Below, one piece after another: positions 33,154 to 45,391 of a stretch of DNA of 64,000 nucleotides. Position numbers and translations under genes: made by a program. Each line of letters begins with the position of its first letter. Position 1 is the stretch's first letter. Under the pieces are notes generated by a model, which was not told the DNA's origin, made no database searches, and worked only from the letters and a program-made list of their open reading frames with translations. Source of the stretch: Corydoras sp. C115 (lineage: Eukaryota > Chordata > Actinopteri > Siluriformes > Callichthyidae); assembly GCA_019802505.1 (NCBI GenBank), contig JAFMOC010000157.1, positions 387,501-451,500 of the forward strand, in the 5' to 3' direction.

Positions 33154-34762
33154 CAGTGCATACGGAAAGTATTCACAGTGCTTCACTTTTTCCACATTTT
33201 GTTACGTTACAGCCTTATTTCAAATTGTATTAAATTAATCTCTTTCCTCAAAATTCTACACAAAATACCCCATTATGAACATGTGAAAGTTTTCTTGAGA
33301 GTTTGAAAATTTATTAAAAATAAAAAACTAAGAAATCATATTTACATAAGTATTCACAGCCTTTGCTTAATACTTTGTAGAACCACCTTTGGCAGCAACT
33401 ACAGCCTCAAGTCTTTTTTAATATGATGCCACACGCTTGCAACACCTATCTTTAGGCAGTTTTGCCCATTCTTCAGGTTGGATGGGAGACGTCTGTGCAC
33501 AGCCATTTTCAGATCTCTCCAGAGATGTTCAATCGGATTCAAGTCTGGGCTCTGGCTGGGCCACTCCAGAACATTCACTGAGTGGTCCTGAAGCCACTCC
33601 TTTGAGATCTTGGCTGTGTGCTTCGGGTCGTTTTCCTGCTGAAAAATGAACCGTCGCCCCAGCCTGAGGTCAAGAGCGCTCTGGAGCGCTCAATTTTTCA
33701 TCCAGGATGTCTCTGTACATTGCTGCATTCATCTTTCCCTCTATCCTGACTAGTCTGCCAGTTCCTGCTACTGAAAAGCATCCCCATAGCATGATGCTGC
33801 CACAACCATGCTTGACTATAGGGATGGTATTGGCCTTGTGATGAGCAGTGCCTGGTTTCCTCCAAACATGATGCCTGGCATTCACACCAAATAGTTCAAT
33901 CTTTGTCTCATCAGACCAGAGAATTTTGTTTCTCATGGTCTGAGAGTCCTTCAGGTGCCTATGGCAAATTCCAAACGGGCTGCCTTGTGCCGTTTACTAA
34001 GCAGTGGCTTTTGCCTGGCCACTCTGCCATACAGGCCTGATTGGTGGATTTCTGCAGAGATGGTTGTCCCTCTGCAAGGTTCTCCTCTCTCCACGAAGGA
34101 ACGCTGCAGCTCTGACAGAGTAATCATCGGGTTCTTGGTCACCTCCCTGACCAAGGCCCTTCTCCCCCGATCGCTCAATTAGACAGCCAGCCAGCTCTAG
34201 GAAGAGTCCTGGTGGTTCCAAACTTCTTCCATTTACGAATGATGGAGGCCACTGTGCTCATTGGGACCTTCGAAGCAACAGAAATTTTTCTGTATCCTTC
34301 CCCAGATTTGTGCCTTGAGACAATTTTGTCTCGGAGGTCTACAGACAATTCCTTTGACTTCATGCTTCGTTTTTTCCCTCTGACATGCAGTCAACTGTGG
34401 GACCTTATATAGACAGGTGTGTGCCTTTCCAAATCATGTCCAATCAACTGGATTTACCACAGGTGGACTCCATTTAAGCTGAAGAAACATCTCAAGGATG
34501 ATCAGTGGAAACAGGATGCACCTGAGCTCAATTTTGTGCTTCATGGCGAAGGCTGTGAATACTTATGTAAATGTGATTTCTTAGTTTTTTATTTTAAATA
34601 AATTTTCAAAACTCTCAAGAAAACTTTTTTCACATGGTCATAATGTGGTATTTTGTGTAGAATTTTGAGGAAAGAGATTAATGTAATACAATTTGGAATA
34701 AGGCTGTAACGTAAGAAAATATGGAAAAAGTGAAGCGCTGTGAATACTTTCCGGATGCACTG
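33154..34762 (-). mobile_element. Tc1-like transposon, full length but inactivated
   Basis: 1,609 bp between TA dinucleotides (33152-33153, 34763-34764). It has inverted repeats of roughly 210 bp carrying the outer and inner 'aagtattcaca' direct-repeat pair typical of IR/DR fish Tc1 elements. It contains one broken transposase gene in the minus orientation (33480-34363). Confidence 0.93.
33480..34363 (-). pseudogene. Tc1 transposase, frame-shifted
   Basis: The start MKSKELSVDLRDKIV at 34363 leads into the paired-like DNA-binding domain (GEGYRKISVASKVPMSTVASIIRKW). The frame is lost around 34178 and continues in another (TLSELQRSF..., 33951-34178), then another (ILWSDETKIELFG with the first catalytic Asp, 33670-33936). 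The second Asp motif (NDPKHTA, about 33607-33645) and the final Glu motif (PDLNPIEHLWRDLK, about 33500-33560) are recognisable. The catalytic residues are thus still visible although the frame is broken in several places. Not functional. Confidence 0.9.
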
Positions 34763-34765
34763 TAT

Positions 34766-34769
34766 TATA

Positions 34770-34838
<69 letters not shown>
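34766..34838. repeat. (TA)n microsatellite
   Basis: About 36 TA units with one GT variant, between the Tc1 right end and the Rex3 3' tail. Confidence 0.95.
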
Positions 34839-34840
<2 letters not shown>

Positions 34841-37692
34841 ATCCATCCATCCATTATCTTCCGCTTGTCCGGGGTTCGGGTCGCGGGGGCAGCAACCGAA
34901 GTAGGGAGACCTCCCTCGCCCCAGCCACCTCCACCAGCTCGACTGGAGGAACCCTGAGACGTTCCCAGACCAGCTGAGAGATATAATCCCTCCAGCGTGT
35001 CCTGGGTCTTCCCCGGGGCCTCCTTCCAGCTGGACTTGCCTGGAACACCTCCCTAGGAAGGCGCCCAGGAGGCCACCTCAACTGGCTCCTTTCGATGCAG
35101 AGGAGTAGCGGCTCCACTCCGAGTCTCTCCCGGATGACCGAGCTTCTCACCCTATCTCTAAGGGAGAGCCCAGCCACCCTGCGGAGAAAACTAATTTCGG
35201 CCGCTTGTATTCGCGATCTTGCTAATTTCGGTCATTACCCAAAGCTCATGACCATAGGTGAGGGTCGGAACGTAGATTGACTGGTAAATCGAGAGCCTTG
35301 CCTTGTGGCTCAGCTCCTTCTTCACCACAACAGACCAGGAAAAAACCAGGAAACCACAACAGACCAGGACAGACTGCGCTGATCAGTCTGTCAATCTCAC
35401 GCTCCATCTTACCATCACTCGTGAACAAGACCCCGAGATACTTAAACTCCTCTACTTGAGGCAAGATCTGATCCCTGACCCAGAGAGGACTCTCTACCCT
35501 TTTCCAACTGAGAACCATGGCCTCAGATTTGGAGGTGCTGATTTTCATCACGGCTTCTTCACACTCGGCTGCAAACCGATCCAGCAAGAGCTGAAGTTCG
35601 CAGCCTGATGATGCTAACAGGACCACATAGTCTGCAAACAGCAGCGACGTGATCCTCAGATCACCAAACCGGACACCCTCCATACCCTGGCTGCGTCTAG
35701 AAATTCTGTCCATATAAATTATGAACAGAACCAGTGACAAAGGACAGCCCTAACGGAGCAAGTCCGACTTACTGCCGGCCATGAGAACCAAGCTCCTGCT
35801 TCGCAAATACAGGGACTGAATGGCCCGTAGTAAGGAGCCATGTACCCCATACTCACGAAGCACCTCCCACAAAATACCCCGAGGGACACAGTCGAAAGTC
35901 TTCTCCAGATCTACAAAGCACATGTAGACTGGTTGGGCAAACTCCCATGACTCCTCGAGGATCCTGGAGAGAGTGAAGAGCTTGTCCAGTGTTCCACGAC
36001 CAGGACGAAAACCACACTGCTCCTCCTGAATCCGAGGTTCGACTATCAGTCGTAATCTCTTTTCCAGTACCCCTGCATAGACTTTGCCGGGGAGGCTGAG
36101 GAGTGTAATTCCCCTGTAATTGGAACACACCCTCCGGTCCCCCTTTTTAAAAAGAGGCACCACCACCCCCGTCTGCCAGTCCAGAGGCACTGCCCCCGAT
36201 GACCATGCAATGTTGAAAAGGCACGTCAGCCAAGACTGCCCCACAACATCCAGAGCTTTGAGGAACTCCGGGCGGCTCTCATCCACCCCAGAAGATCTGC
36301 CACCAAGGAGACCTTTGACTACCTTAACGACTTCAGCCACAGTGATGGACAAGCCTCCTCCCGGGTCCTCTGACACTGCCTCCTCTCTGGAGGGCATATT
36401 GGTGGGATTGAGAAGGTCCTTGAAGTATTCCTTCCACTGCCTAATGACGTCCCCCTCCACTATATACTGTGTTGGTGGCACACTGCTTTCGCCTCCTGAG
36501 TCGCCTGACAGTTTGCCAGAATCTTCTAGGAGCCGACCGAAAGTCACTTTCCAAAGTCTCAACGAACTCCTCCCACACCCGGGTTTTCGCCTCCACGACG
36601 CACGAAGCCGCAAATCGCTTGGCCTGTCGTACCGGTCAGCTGCTTCTGGAGTCCCACAAGCCAACCATGCCTGATAGGACTCCTTCTTCAGCTTGACAAT
36701 CTTACACGGGGTGACCACCACCGTGTTCGAGCTCCTGTCTGCCGCCTCAACTCCTATCCGCCGCCTCAACAGGAGGAATGGAACATGGCCCATTCAGGCT
36801 CAATGTCCTCCACCTCCCCCGGAATGTGGTTGAAGCACTGACGGAGGTGAGAGTTGAACATCCGTCTGACGGGTTCTTCTGCCACATGTTCACAGCAAAC
36901 CCTCAATATACATTTAGGTCTGCCTGGTCTGACCGGCATCTTCGGCAGTTGACAGCTCAGCTCCTCTCTTCACCCGAGTGTCCAAGACACATGGCCTCAA
37001 GTCCAATGACACCACTACAAAGTCGATCATTGAACTGCGGCCTAGGGCATCCTGGCGCCATGTGCACTTATGGACACCCTTGTGCTCGAACATGGTGTTC
37101 GTGATGGACAAACCGTGATTTGCACAGAAGTCCAACAACTGAACACCACTCGGGTTCAGATCAGAGAGGCCGTTCCTCCCAATCACACCTCTCCAGGTCT
37201 CACTGTCATTGCCCACATGAGCGTTGAAGTCCCCCAGTAAGACTACAGAGTCTCCAGGGGGAGCACTTTCCAGTACCCCCCACAGACTCCAAGAAGGCTG
37301 GGTACTAAGCGCAGACAACAGTCAGTACCCGTTCCCCAACCAGAAGGCGTAGGGAAGCTACCCTCTCGTCCACTGGAGAAAACCCCAACATGCACGCGTC
37401 AAGCCAGGGGGCCACGAGAAAGCCCACACCTGCCCGACGCCTCTCGCCATGGGCAACTCCAGAGTCCAGCCCCTCTCAAGGAGATTGGACCCAGAACCCA
37501 AGCTGTGCGTTGAGGTGAGCCCGACTATATCTAGCCGGTATCTCTCAACCTCCCGCACCAGCTCAGGCTCATTCCCTGCCAGTGAAGTGACGTTCCAAGT
37601 TCCGAAAGCCAATTTCAGCAACCGAGGATCGCGACGCACAAGCCCACGCCTCCGGCCGCTGCCCGATCCACACTGCACCGAACCCCTAACCC
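34839..37692 (-). pseudogene. Rex3 LINE, nearly complete, inactivated
   Basis: Minus-strand Rex3. It begins (5') at about 37690, running through the endonuclease, linker, RT and C-terminal region to a 3' end at 34850 followed by a (GGAT)n tail. The endonuclease (37640-36914) has GDFNAHVGNDSE, but the segment with the catalytic His (SxDHH) is deleted just after GAELST. RT is frame-broken at about 35745. The catalytic box reads FADY instead of FADD, and a short duplicated stretch around 35323-35373 disrupts the region after it. The 5' UTR present at 13299 is missing. Beyond 37692 it abuts an inverted hAT end. It cannot mobilise itself. Confidence 0.92.
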
Positions 37693-37725
37693 CTGGGGGG
37701 CTTAACAGAAAATAATTGAGAATCA

Positions 37726-37731
<6 letters not shown>
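37693..37731 (-). mobile_element. Isolated inverted hAT end
   Basis: The reverse complement of about the first 38 bp of the hAT element that starts at 37804, ending in AATCACTG. It is separated from that element by the TA repeat, so the two form an inverted repeat. Confidence 0.9.
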
Positions 37732-37800
<69 letters not shown>

Positions 37801-37803
37801 TAT
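37732..37803. repeat. (TA)n microsatellite
   Basis: About 36 TA units with one AA interruption near 37793. It provides the target of the hAT insertion. Confidence 0.95.
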
Positions 37804-38769
37804 CAGTGATTCTCAATTATTTTCTGTTAAGCCCCCCCCCAGGCAGAAGAAAACTTTTTGCGCCCCCCACACACACGCACACTCCCCACCCCCCCCCCCC
37901 CCACCCCCCCCCCCCCCCCCCCCCCCCGTACATGACAAAATGGGATGAAAAAGTATTTTTAAAATCCCACTGTAGTATGATTTGTCTATAAATTTGTTAT
38001 AAGTACACCTCAATGTCTCCTTATTAAAGATAAGGAAAACGAAAAGAAATAAATTTAGATCAACTTAGAACAAAGAATAATTTTATTAACTTTGTTTTTT
38101 AGTTTGTAACAGAAACGAATGAAATCCTTATTTAAACTAGAAATATTTTTGAACTGACTGGCATTTGATACTGAAAAATGAAATGAGGAGCTCAATTTAT
38201 TAACACTTTAACCTACAAAACAAAAATCAATACAACAATTTGTGCTGTTTTTTTTTTTTTTTTTTTAATCAAAATAAGGAAATCAGAACTAATGTCTCCA
38301 ACGCACCCGTTCTGCAGCGCACAGCTTTTCTGCAGTAGTTTTCATAAAGCGTTATGATTGCTTGCTGTACGCGTCACGTTTTCGATTAAAAACTCAAGCG
38401 GTTATCAGCGTGATTGGGGTGTAATGTCTTTAAGTGACGCCATCATTTATTTCACGCTGTCCGCTGCCAACATTTAAAGACACAGAAGACACGCCGGTCT
38501 TTCTTCGTCTCCCACCTTATTTACAGTGAAGCCAAGGGCTACATACACTTTCCTCGTTTTAACTTTCGGTTGACTTTTGTTGCTCTCGTTATCTTCGTCT
38601 CTCTCTGTCTTTCTCTCCTCATCTCTGTTAAATATTTTTCCGTGTTGTCTTTTGAGGGTTTGTTCAGTACACTTAATATCACTTGCTCTGTGATTTCTTG
38701 TTATGCGCCCCCCCAGGCACCGCACTGCGCCCCCCCAGGGGGGCGCGCCCCACTATTTGAGAAGCACTG
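37804..38769 (-). mobile_element. hAT transposon copy 2, internally deleted
   Basis: Same element as 24537-25448 with the same CAGTG terminal repeats. An 8-bp atatatat lies on both sides, compatible with a target duplication inside the TA repeat. It contains the same 83-codon BED-finger remnant on the minus strand (38474-38725) and a long C-run at 37881-37927. Near its right end the gcgcccccccagg segment is duplicated. Confidence 0.9.
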
Positions 38770-38789
38770 ATATATATATATATATGGAC

Positions 38790-39114
38790 AAGTGACACTA
38801 CATCTTCTGCATCACATCATTTGCACAGCACAAATCATAATTAGCATCTAAATTATCATAAATTTAGGTAATAATGTTGCTCATCATCTTAATGGTACTT
38901 GTGCATTTCTTTTTTTTCCACATTCCTGACTCAAACATTTTTATTTTTTTTTTATTTGCTTGGTTTTGTTCTTTTTATCTACTTTGGATTAAGGTTTGTT
39001 TGAAAATTGTGTGGATATAATATGTAGTTTCTTTCTTTCTTTCTTTCTTTCTTGCACATTTGTCACATTAAATGTTTCAGAAAAAGATAGTAAATACAAA
39101 AAGCTGTTTTTAAA
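38790..39114. other. No gene seen
   Basis: AT-rich, with a (TTTC)n tract at 39029-39053. Confidence 0.6.
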
Positions 39115-39775
39115 TTATGACTTTATTTGACTTTAAGGAGGAAAACTATTTTAAGAAACCTGGGAGATGGTCTATGGAAGAGGTCCAAAAACCACTGTTG
39201 ACCAAAAAGAACACAAACGCCTGTTTCACATTTGCTGAAAAATATTTCCTGTCTCCCCAAAACTTTTTCACAAATATTCGGTTGACAACGAGACAGTATT
39301 GGAACATTTTGGAAGGTGTGCATTCCATTGCGTCAATGTAAAACTGAAACAGCATCTCAGAAACAGAACATGTCCTGAAGCAAACATAGTGTAGCTAGTG
39401 TGATGGTCTGGGCCTGCTTTGCTGTTTAGGACCTGTTCAACTTGCTTTCATAATGGTACCATGAATTCTGCTGCCTACCAGAAAATTCTAAATGAAAATT
39501 CCTGCTATCAGTTAATGACATTAAGGTCAAGCATACTTGGGTCCTGCAGTAAGACAATCATTCACAGCACACCAGCAAGACCACCTCTGAATAGTTCAAA
39601 AAAAGGCTTGTTGGCTAGTCAAAGTCAGAATTTAAATCTGATTGCGATACTGTGGCATGACCTTAAACAGGACGTTTATGCTTGAAAAACCCTCAAATGA
39701 CTGGATCGAAATTAATTCACAAAGATGCGATAGCCTGTTATTGCTAACACATGATTGTGGCACAACCAGTTTACG
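39115..39775 (+). pseudogene. Ancient Tc1-like transposase relic
   Basis: Pieces of a Tc1 transposase appear in order: a KPLLTKKNTNACF segment (39185-39235), then SPQNFFTN, MNSAAYQKILNENS (about 39460), and finally a DLN-type motif with LWHDLKQDV (about 39630-39680). Stops and frameshifts occur throughout, and it is far more diverged than the copy at 33154. Inverted repeats were not found. It lies 190 bp upstream of the 39966 exon. Confidence 0.8.
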
Positions 39776-39965
39776 GGTTATTTTTTTCACAAGGAAGGTT
39801 TGGATAGTATTTCCTTTTAACAAATAGACGATATTTTGTCATTACCATGATTATCTTTGTCTGATATGAAACTTTGTTTAATAACCGTAATGATGTAATA
39901 TTACGCCGCAAAATACCATCTGTGGGAGCCATCCACTCAAATATTCTTGTGTGCGTGTCTTGCAG

Positions 39966-40085
39966 CAAGAGAAGCCTAAACTTATAGATCCTCTGGACTA
40001 TGAGGCTGTGATCTCTGAGCTGGAGTCCGAGCTAAAGGAAGACCCTCTACAAGACTTGCTGCTCTTTCCAGAATATGACTTCACT
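39966..40085 (+). CDS. dock10: dock10 coding exon (conserved N-terminal DOCK-D region)
   Basis: A 120-bp exon between acceptor ...cttgcag and donor gtaagt, phase 0 on both sides, encoding QEKPKLIDPLDYEAVISELE and 20 more residues up to PEYDFT. DOCK10 belongs to the zizimin (DOCK-D) exchange factors, which activate Cdc42/Rac-type GTPases through a C-terminal DHR2 domain and bind membranes through PH and DHR1 domains. KPKLIDPLDYEAVI is the DOCK10-type version of the conserved N-terminal motif; DOCK9 and DOCK11 read differently (for example IEPLDYENVI). This is the second exon of the usual gene model, so a first exon must lie upstream, perhaps 19092-19172. Confidence 0.95.
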
Positions 40086-42089
40086 GTAAGTATTTAATAG
40101 TATTTGAGGAATAATCGCTTTTCTTTAGACACAAGCCCATCATAAAATGTTTCATTTCTTCCAGTTGATATAGGTGCTAATAATTGTTTGAGCATATGCC
40201 ATGGCCAAAATATATTTACTAATAGATAGAATAAATTTAGGTTGGGCCTGGTATTTAAAAGATTCTGTAATTATTCTGTGTTGTTATAAGTTGGGCAAAT
40301 ATTTATTAAAGTATAGAAAAATGTTTGAAATATAACAAAATGAAAAAAAAAATTTTTTTATAATTATTAATAAAGCTGCAAGAGAAAGATCAAATATTAA
40401 TGCAAAATAAAATCATGGAAATGAAAAGTGAAATCTAAAGTGAATTAATTACATCAAGGTGAAGGTGACAATGTTAAAGGCCTGTGTAAAAGCATGTTAG
40501 CAGGTTGATAATGTAGGAACTGAAGATTTTATTTTAAATTCTAAACAGTTTTAGCATTTTAGCAGCTTTTGTATACATGCTTAATTTTTTTGGCATAAAC
40601 TTTGTAATTACTAAACACTTTATGATCGCAACATGTATATATGGTACAGTCCATCTTATAGAATAATTCTATTCAGATTATAATACACACTCACCAGGCA
40701 CATTATAAGGTTTCATTAACCATATAGATGCACTTTGTAGTTTTACAATTATACCACATATTTTGTTAGCCCCTTTTACTCTAATCTCTAACGGTCAGGA
40801 TCCTCTGAGCTGGCAGAAAGGCAGCAGTAACTTAAATAACCACTCATTACAACCAAAAAATGCAAAGGAGCATCTTTGAACACCCAATATACTAAACCTG
40901 AAACGTTTAGGACACACCTAGTGCCACAAGAACAGACAGCTGAGGCTATATTTTGCCCATGCTTACCAAAACTAACCAATTGAAAACTTGATTTTTTTGT
41001 GCCTTGTCTAATGAGCCTTAAATTGTACTGTGCGATTTGTGTGGTAGGGTCAGAATTCGGTAGGAGAAATGAAAAGCTGAATTAATCATGCACTGTTTCA
41101 TTGGTTCAGGATTGTGCTCGTTGTGTTGTAATCGTATGGAGATTTTTTTTCTGCTATTTTTAAATGTTCTTTTTAAATCATTTATACTAAGATAACTGAC
41201 CAATAAACAAATCAGAACATTCAAATAAACATTTTAACATTTTAAACTGACATGACTCAAATGTACTCAAATGGCCTTCACATTCTAAATTGTAGTCTAA
41301 TGCAGTACATTTGAAATGTGGTGGAAATGGAGAGTAGCACTATGGTTGTGTAACCCAAAAATCTGCATGATACCATCATCACAATATGGAACAGAATCTG
41401 AGAGGAAGGTTTTAAACACATTGCTTAATTTTTGAAACTTAGATTTAAGATTAAATTATCCAATAAGATTCACTTCAATCCATGATTGAAGAAAAATTAC
41501 AAACAAAAGTTTGTTAGCAGGTCAAACAGACAGGAACTGTAATTTTTTATATAAACATTTTTGGCATAGCTTTTGTGAACATGCTGCATTTTTAGGCAAA
41601 GCCCAGTAGATACAAGCCAAGCAACCACATCCTCTTTCAAGTACAGCTTCGAACATAGACAGAGCCTGTGGCACAAACCTTGTTGCACTCATTGACATGC
41701 AATTGGTACTGACACACACACACTGTAGAGAAATTAATCATGCGGCTGGTCTGCCAACAATAAAAAAGGACACTGGTGTAGGGGTGGTGGTTCAGTGGTT
41801 AAGGTACTAAATATTGCCATTGCTGAAATGTCACTTCTGTAAGTTTCTCTCCTAAACATTTGGTGGGGGGGGGGGACATTTTTATGAAAATATATATATA
41901 TTTTTTTTTACATGAAAATATGTATTTATTTACACAATGATATTTTAAATTAATGTTTTTTTGCCATATATAGAGTGATAAATGGTATTAAAAATCAAAA
42001 GCTCAATTAAAATTCAGGTGTGTACCAAGCCAAATGAGACCATTTACCAGCAAATATATTATGAGGAAAATATGCATATATACAATAAA

Positions 42090-42318
42090 TATTCTCTCCA
42101 TGTCCACGTGGGTTTCCTCCGGGGTCTCCGGTTTCCTCCCACAGTCCAAAAACATGGATCAAGGTCAATTGAATTTTCCAAATTACCCCATATAGAGTGT
42201 GTCTGTGTGAGTGAGTGTGTGCCCATAGATTGGCGCCCTGTCCTGGGTGTATCTGCCCAGCGCCCGAAACGTTCTCCCCTGGATGGGCATCGGAAACCCC
42301 GCCGCGAGTAGAGTAGGA
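42090..42318 (+). mobile_element. tRNA-derived SINE, head and tail trimmed
   Basis: Body from 'ctccatgtccacgtgggttt' to the 'ggatgggcatcgg' block. The head is missing and the tail is degraded. Confidence 0.85.
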
Positions 42319-42879
42319 CTTCTAAACACTTATGTTAGCTTAAAGTCTTTGCAGTGTTTGTTTAAATAACTACAAGAGATGTTTGTCAGTAGCTTATTTT
42401 TTTTTTATACGATGTTTAAAATACACCCCTTGTATCATCAAAGGGAAGGAGAGCTTTGAGTACAGCAGTGAATGGAGTTCTCTAAATAAATTTTACATTT
42501 GCAGTGGCAGCATCATCCACAAAAACAGACATTGTTTGCACTTGTACATTTACTATAAAATATTATTATATATAATATATCTAAACGTCATGAATCTATA
42601 GCAATGTGAACTAACACCACCCAGAGGACAGTTTTATTACAGTTTTATTTTATTGATCTTTGCTGTCTCCAGAGACTAATTTGTGATTTTCACTTATATT
42701 TCATTTAGAGATCAACGTTGCCACAGATGTTTTTCATAAAATTACCTAATAGAAATAGTATGTGATAAAGATTAGGCAGAATACTGCAGAATCGCTGGTT
42801 TATGAAAATAAATTGTGAGGTGATATTACAAGTACTAAAGCATATGTTGAGGTCAGAGTACAAGGTCAACCATGATACA

Positions 42880-43012
42880 GCATCTCCTGCGCAATGAGAG
42901 TGAAGGGTCTTGCTCAAGGTCCCACATTGGTAACTACAATGGACCTGGGACCTGGGAACCCCCAACCTTTAAATTGGTAGTCCAACACCCGAACCACTAA
43001 GCTACCACCTCC
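42880..43012 (-). mobile_element. V-SINE 5' fragment
   Basis: The minus strand shows the tRNA-like head ('ggtagcttagtggttcgg') and the core 'cttgagcaagacccttc'. The L2-like tail is lost. Confidence 0.75.
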
Positions 43013-43139
43013 CTAAGTAATTACAAATGTTCCTATTTTAGTCAAATAGTAGAATAGCATGGTATATTGCCCACCTCATGTATCTCAAGGCTTAGACATG
43101 TTTAAACTAATATAGTTTTTTCTTTTTTTTTACCACCAG

Positions 43140-43229
43140 GTGTCCACTTTGCCTCAAGAGAGGCGAACGCTGCAGTCAACTGTGCCAGAGGGGGCCGAAG
43201 AACATGCAGAAAGTCTGCTGGTCAGACAG
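43140..43229 (+). CDS. dock10: dock10 coding exon
   Basis: A 90-bp exon between a T-rich acceptor ending in accaccag and donor gtgaga, phase 0 both ends. It encodes VSTLPQERRTLQSTVPEGAE and LLVRQ, 30 residues. It corresponds to the (R)RT(L/V)QxTVPE segment found in all DOCK-D proteins. It joins the 39966 exon in frame. Confidence 0.94.
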
Positions 43230-44256
43230 GTGAGATGGTGTTGGTGCATTTGCGTTTGATAGATGCTGGTATTTGTTTTTGCTTGCTACCATAGCAAGGG
43301 TGCTGTATGTAGCTTTTAGTGTAGTTACAGCCCATAGTTTTGGGCGGTTTAACGAAACTCCTTGCTCTTGTGTTTGTGTGTGTGAGAGAGTTTTATGACT
43401 GAGAGGAAATAGCTGAGCATCATTACTTTGCTGGCTCACATTTCTTTCTGTGGGAACTGAGATCAGGGGAATATACTCACCACCCATTAGCTCATGGATA
43501 AAACCCAGCCAAAGAACATAAAGAGGAAGAAAATAGAAGCTGTATTTTTAAAGATCTGGTCAATCATAATTCCTAGTACTCAGGCTATATAAGCTATATA
43601 AGCCTCCTTTGTAATATCCAGCCGATCAATAATGTCTTTAACACTGGTTTCCCTGGAACCACGAAAATTGTCGTCGTGCGTGTGTGCGCGCAAATCCCCC
43701 GCTCCCCTGCAGTGCACCACTTAGTGTCCATTGTTACACAAATGAGCCGGAGCGCCGCTAGAGAAATTCCCAACCCCCTTTATCTAAAGTTTTTGTAACT
43801 TACGAACGCACGCTGTATTATTCAGACAGAGTAAAAGCGTTTACTTTTAGAATGAATTATGCGCTAATGTAACAGTCAGTTTTGAGAAATTTCCACAGTA
43901 GTATATGATGGCAGAAGGCGCGCGCTGTACTTACGGGCACATGTCAACAAACATTTTATTATGAAAGCTTGTATAATACCTGATATATAATACCTATTAT
44001 AATACCTATAACTAAAGGCATACACGTCGCGTTAAGTCTTTTAGCGCGCGCGCTGAGCACCGTCAACGAATCAGTGAAATTCTCTGACTGTGTGAACCGC
44101 GGCTCGCTGACGCTGCGAGCAAAGCGAGGCGCAAAGCGCAACGGAATTATTATTGTGTTTTCAATATTACTAAATTAAAGTGCAGACACGAATTCTAAAT
44201 ATAACCTCAGGTCCATCTATATGTACTATTTATTATTGGTAAGGAAGAGATGCATC
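43230..44256 (+). other. dock10 intron, CpG-rich patch
   Basis: Nothing coding is recognised. At 43660-44150 the base composition changes to CpG-rich DNA with many GCGC runs (for example 'agcgcgcgcgctgagcacc' near 44042), unlike the surrounding intron. It could be a transposon body or an intragenic CpG element. Confidence 0.5.
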
Positions 44257-44340
44257 TGTCACAGGTGCCTGTGGCACCTGTCCCTCGTTTCGTCCTTAAT
44301 TGTTTCAGTTGGGTGATTGGTTTGTTTTGTGCACGTGTTT

Positions 44341-45015
44341 ACATTTACATTTACATTTAGTCATTTAGCAGACGCTTTTATCCAAAGCGACTTACAAATG
44401 AGAACACCACAAGTCAGAAGCCATGGAGAAAACCAACTATACTGTAAGTTCATCAAACCTGATTGTTATTCGAAGCTGCGCCCCCCCCCCCTTTTTTTTT
44501 TGTTAAATAGATGCGTCTTAAGTAGTTTCTTAAAACTGTTTAGAGATTCTGCCTTACGGACAGAGTTGGGAAGATCGTTCCACCATTTTGCAGTGGTGAA
44601 CGCCACAGAATGAGAATTAGCTCCTCGGTGAGGTGGAATCGCCAGGCGACAATCCTCACTGGAGCGAAGTGTACGAGTCGGAGTGTATTTTGAAAAGATA
44701 GAGTGAAGGTAAGAGGGGGAAGATCCAGAAATGGTTCTGTATGCCAGAGTCAGCGACTTGTACTGAATGCGAGCAGCTACAGGAAGCCAATGGAGGGAAG
44801 TGAGTAATGGAGTGACATGAGTTCGCTTGGGCTGGTTAAACACGAGTCGGGCTGCAGAGTTTTGAATTAGTTGAAGAGGTCTGATGGTGGAAGTTGGGAT
44901 ACCGGCAAGAAGTGCATTACAATAATCAAGCCGGGATAAGACTAGGGCTTGAACAAGCAGTTGGGTAGCATGTTCAGTCAGAAAGGGTCTGATCTTCCTT
45001 ATGTTATAAAGGATG
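44341..45015 (-). mobile_element. L2 LINE 3' end inserted in the left LTR of S copy 2
   Basis: On the minus strand a 125-codon frame (44466-44843) encodes the end of the L2 RT protein (THVTPLLTSLHWLPVAARIQ, then WWNDLPNSVRKAESLNSFKK and LKTHLF). It is followed by the L2 3' UTR ('aagtcgctttggataaaagc') and an (aaatgt)n tail at 44341. It is 5'-truncated, as usual for LINE copies. A short tgttt duplication flanks it. Confidence 0.9.
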
Positions 45016-45391
45016 TTTAGTTTGTTTTGTATTTATTCTTAGTTTTCCCAAAAGTTGTGGCACGTCTTTGTTTTGTGGTTATGATACCCTGTGTTACGTT
45101 GTTCGTTTGTTTCCCCTTTTTGTTGGTTTTCCCACACCAATTTTTATTAAATTCTACAGTTTGGATTTTATCCCGGTGTCTCTTTCTCTCCTTTCGCGTT
45201 CAACCACGGTACGGCGCTACACACCTTCCCCGTGCAGTTCGTATTCCGTGGGAGCGTTTCTGTGGACCGACGCATGCATTTTTCCCCGCGTGGTCAGTAT
45301 CCCGGGAGCGCTCACTAGGCGCGAGCGGCTGAACGCAGCAACTCCGCGTAGCCGCCCCCCCCTCCGGGGAAGAACGGACAATCGGTAACAG

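Larger units (their letters stand above)
40086..43139 (+). other. dock10 intron with SINE pieces
   Basis: Intron between the 39966 and 43140 exons. It holds the SINE at 42090-42318 and a V-SINE fragment at 42880-43012; the remainder is AT-rich and unremarkable. A G-run occurs at 41862-41874. Confidence 0.85.

Noticed and set aside
34589..34957. IYIYIY-rich frames
   Set aside because: Translation of the TA microsatellite on both strands, not genes.
37804..38013. Poly-Gly frame over the C-run
   Set aside because: Homopolymer translation inside the hAT element.
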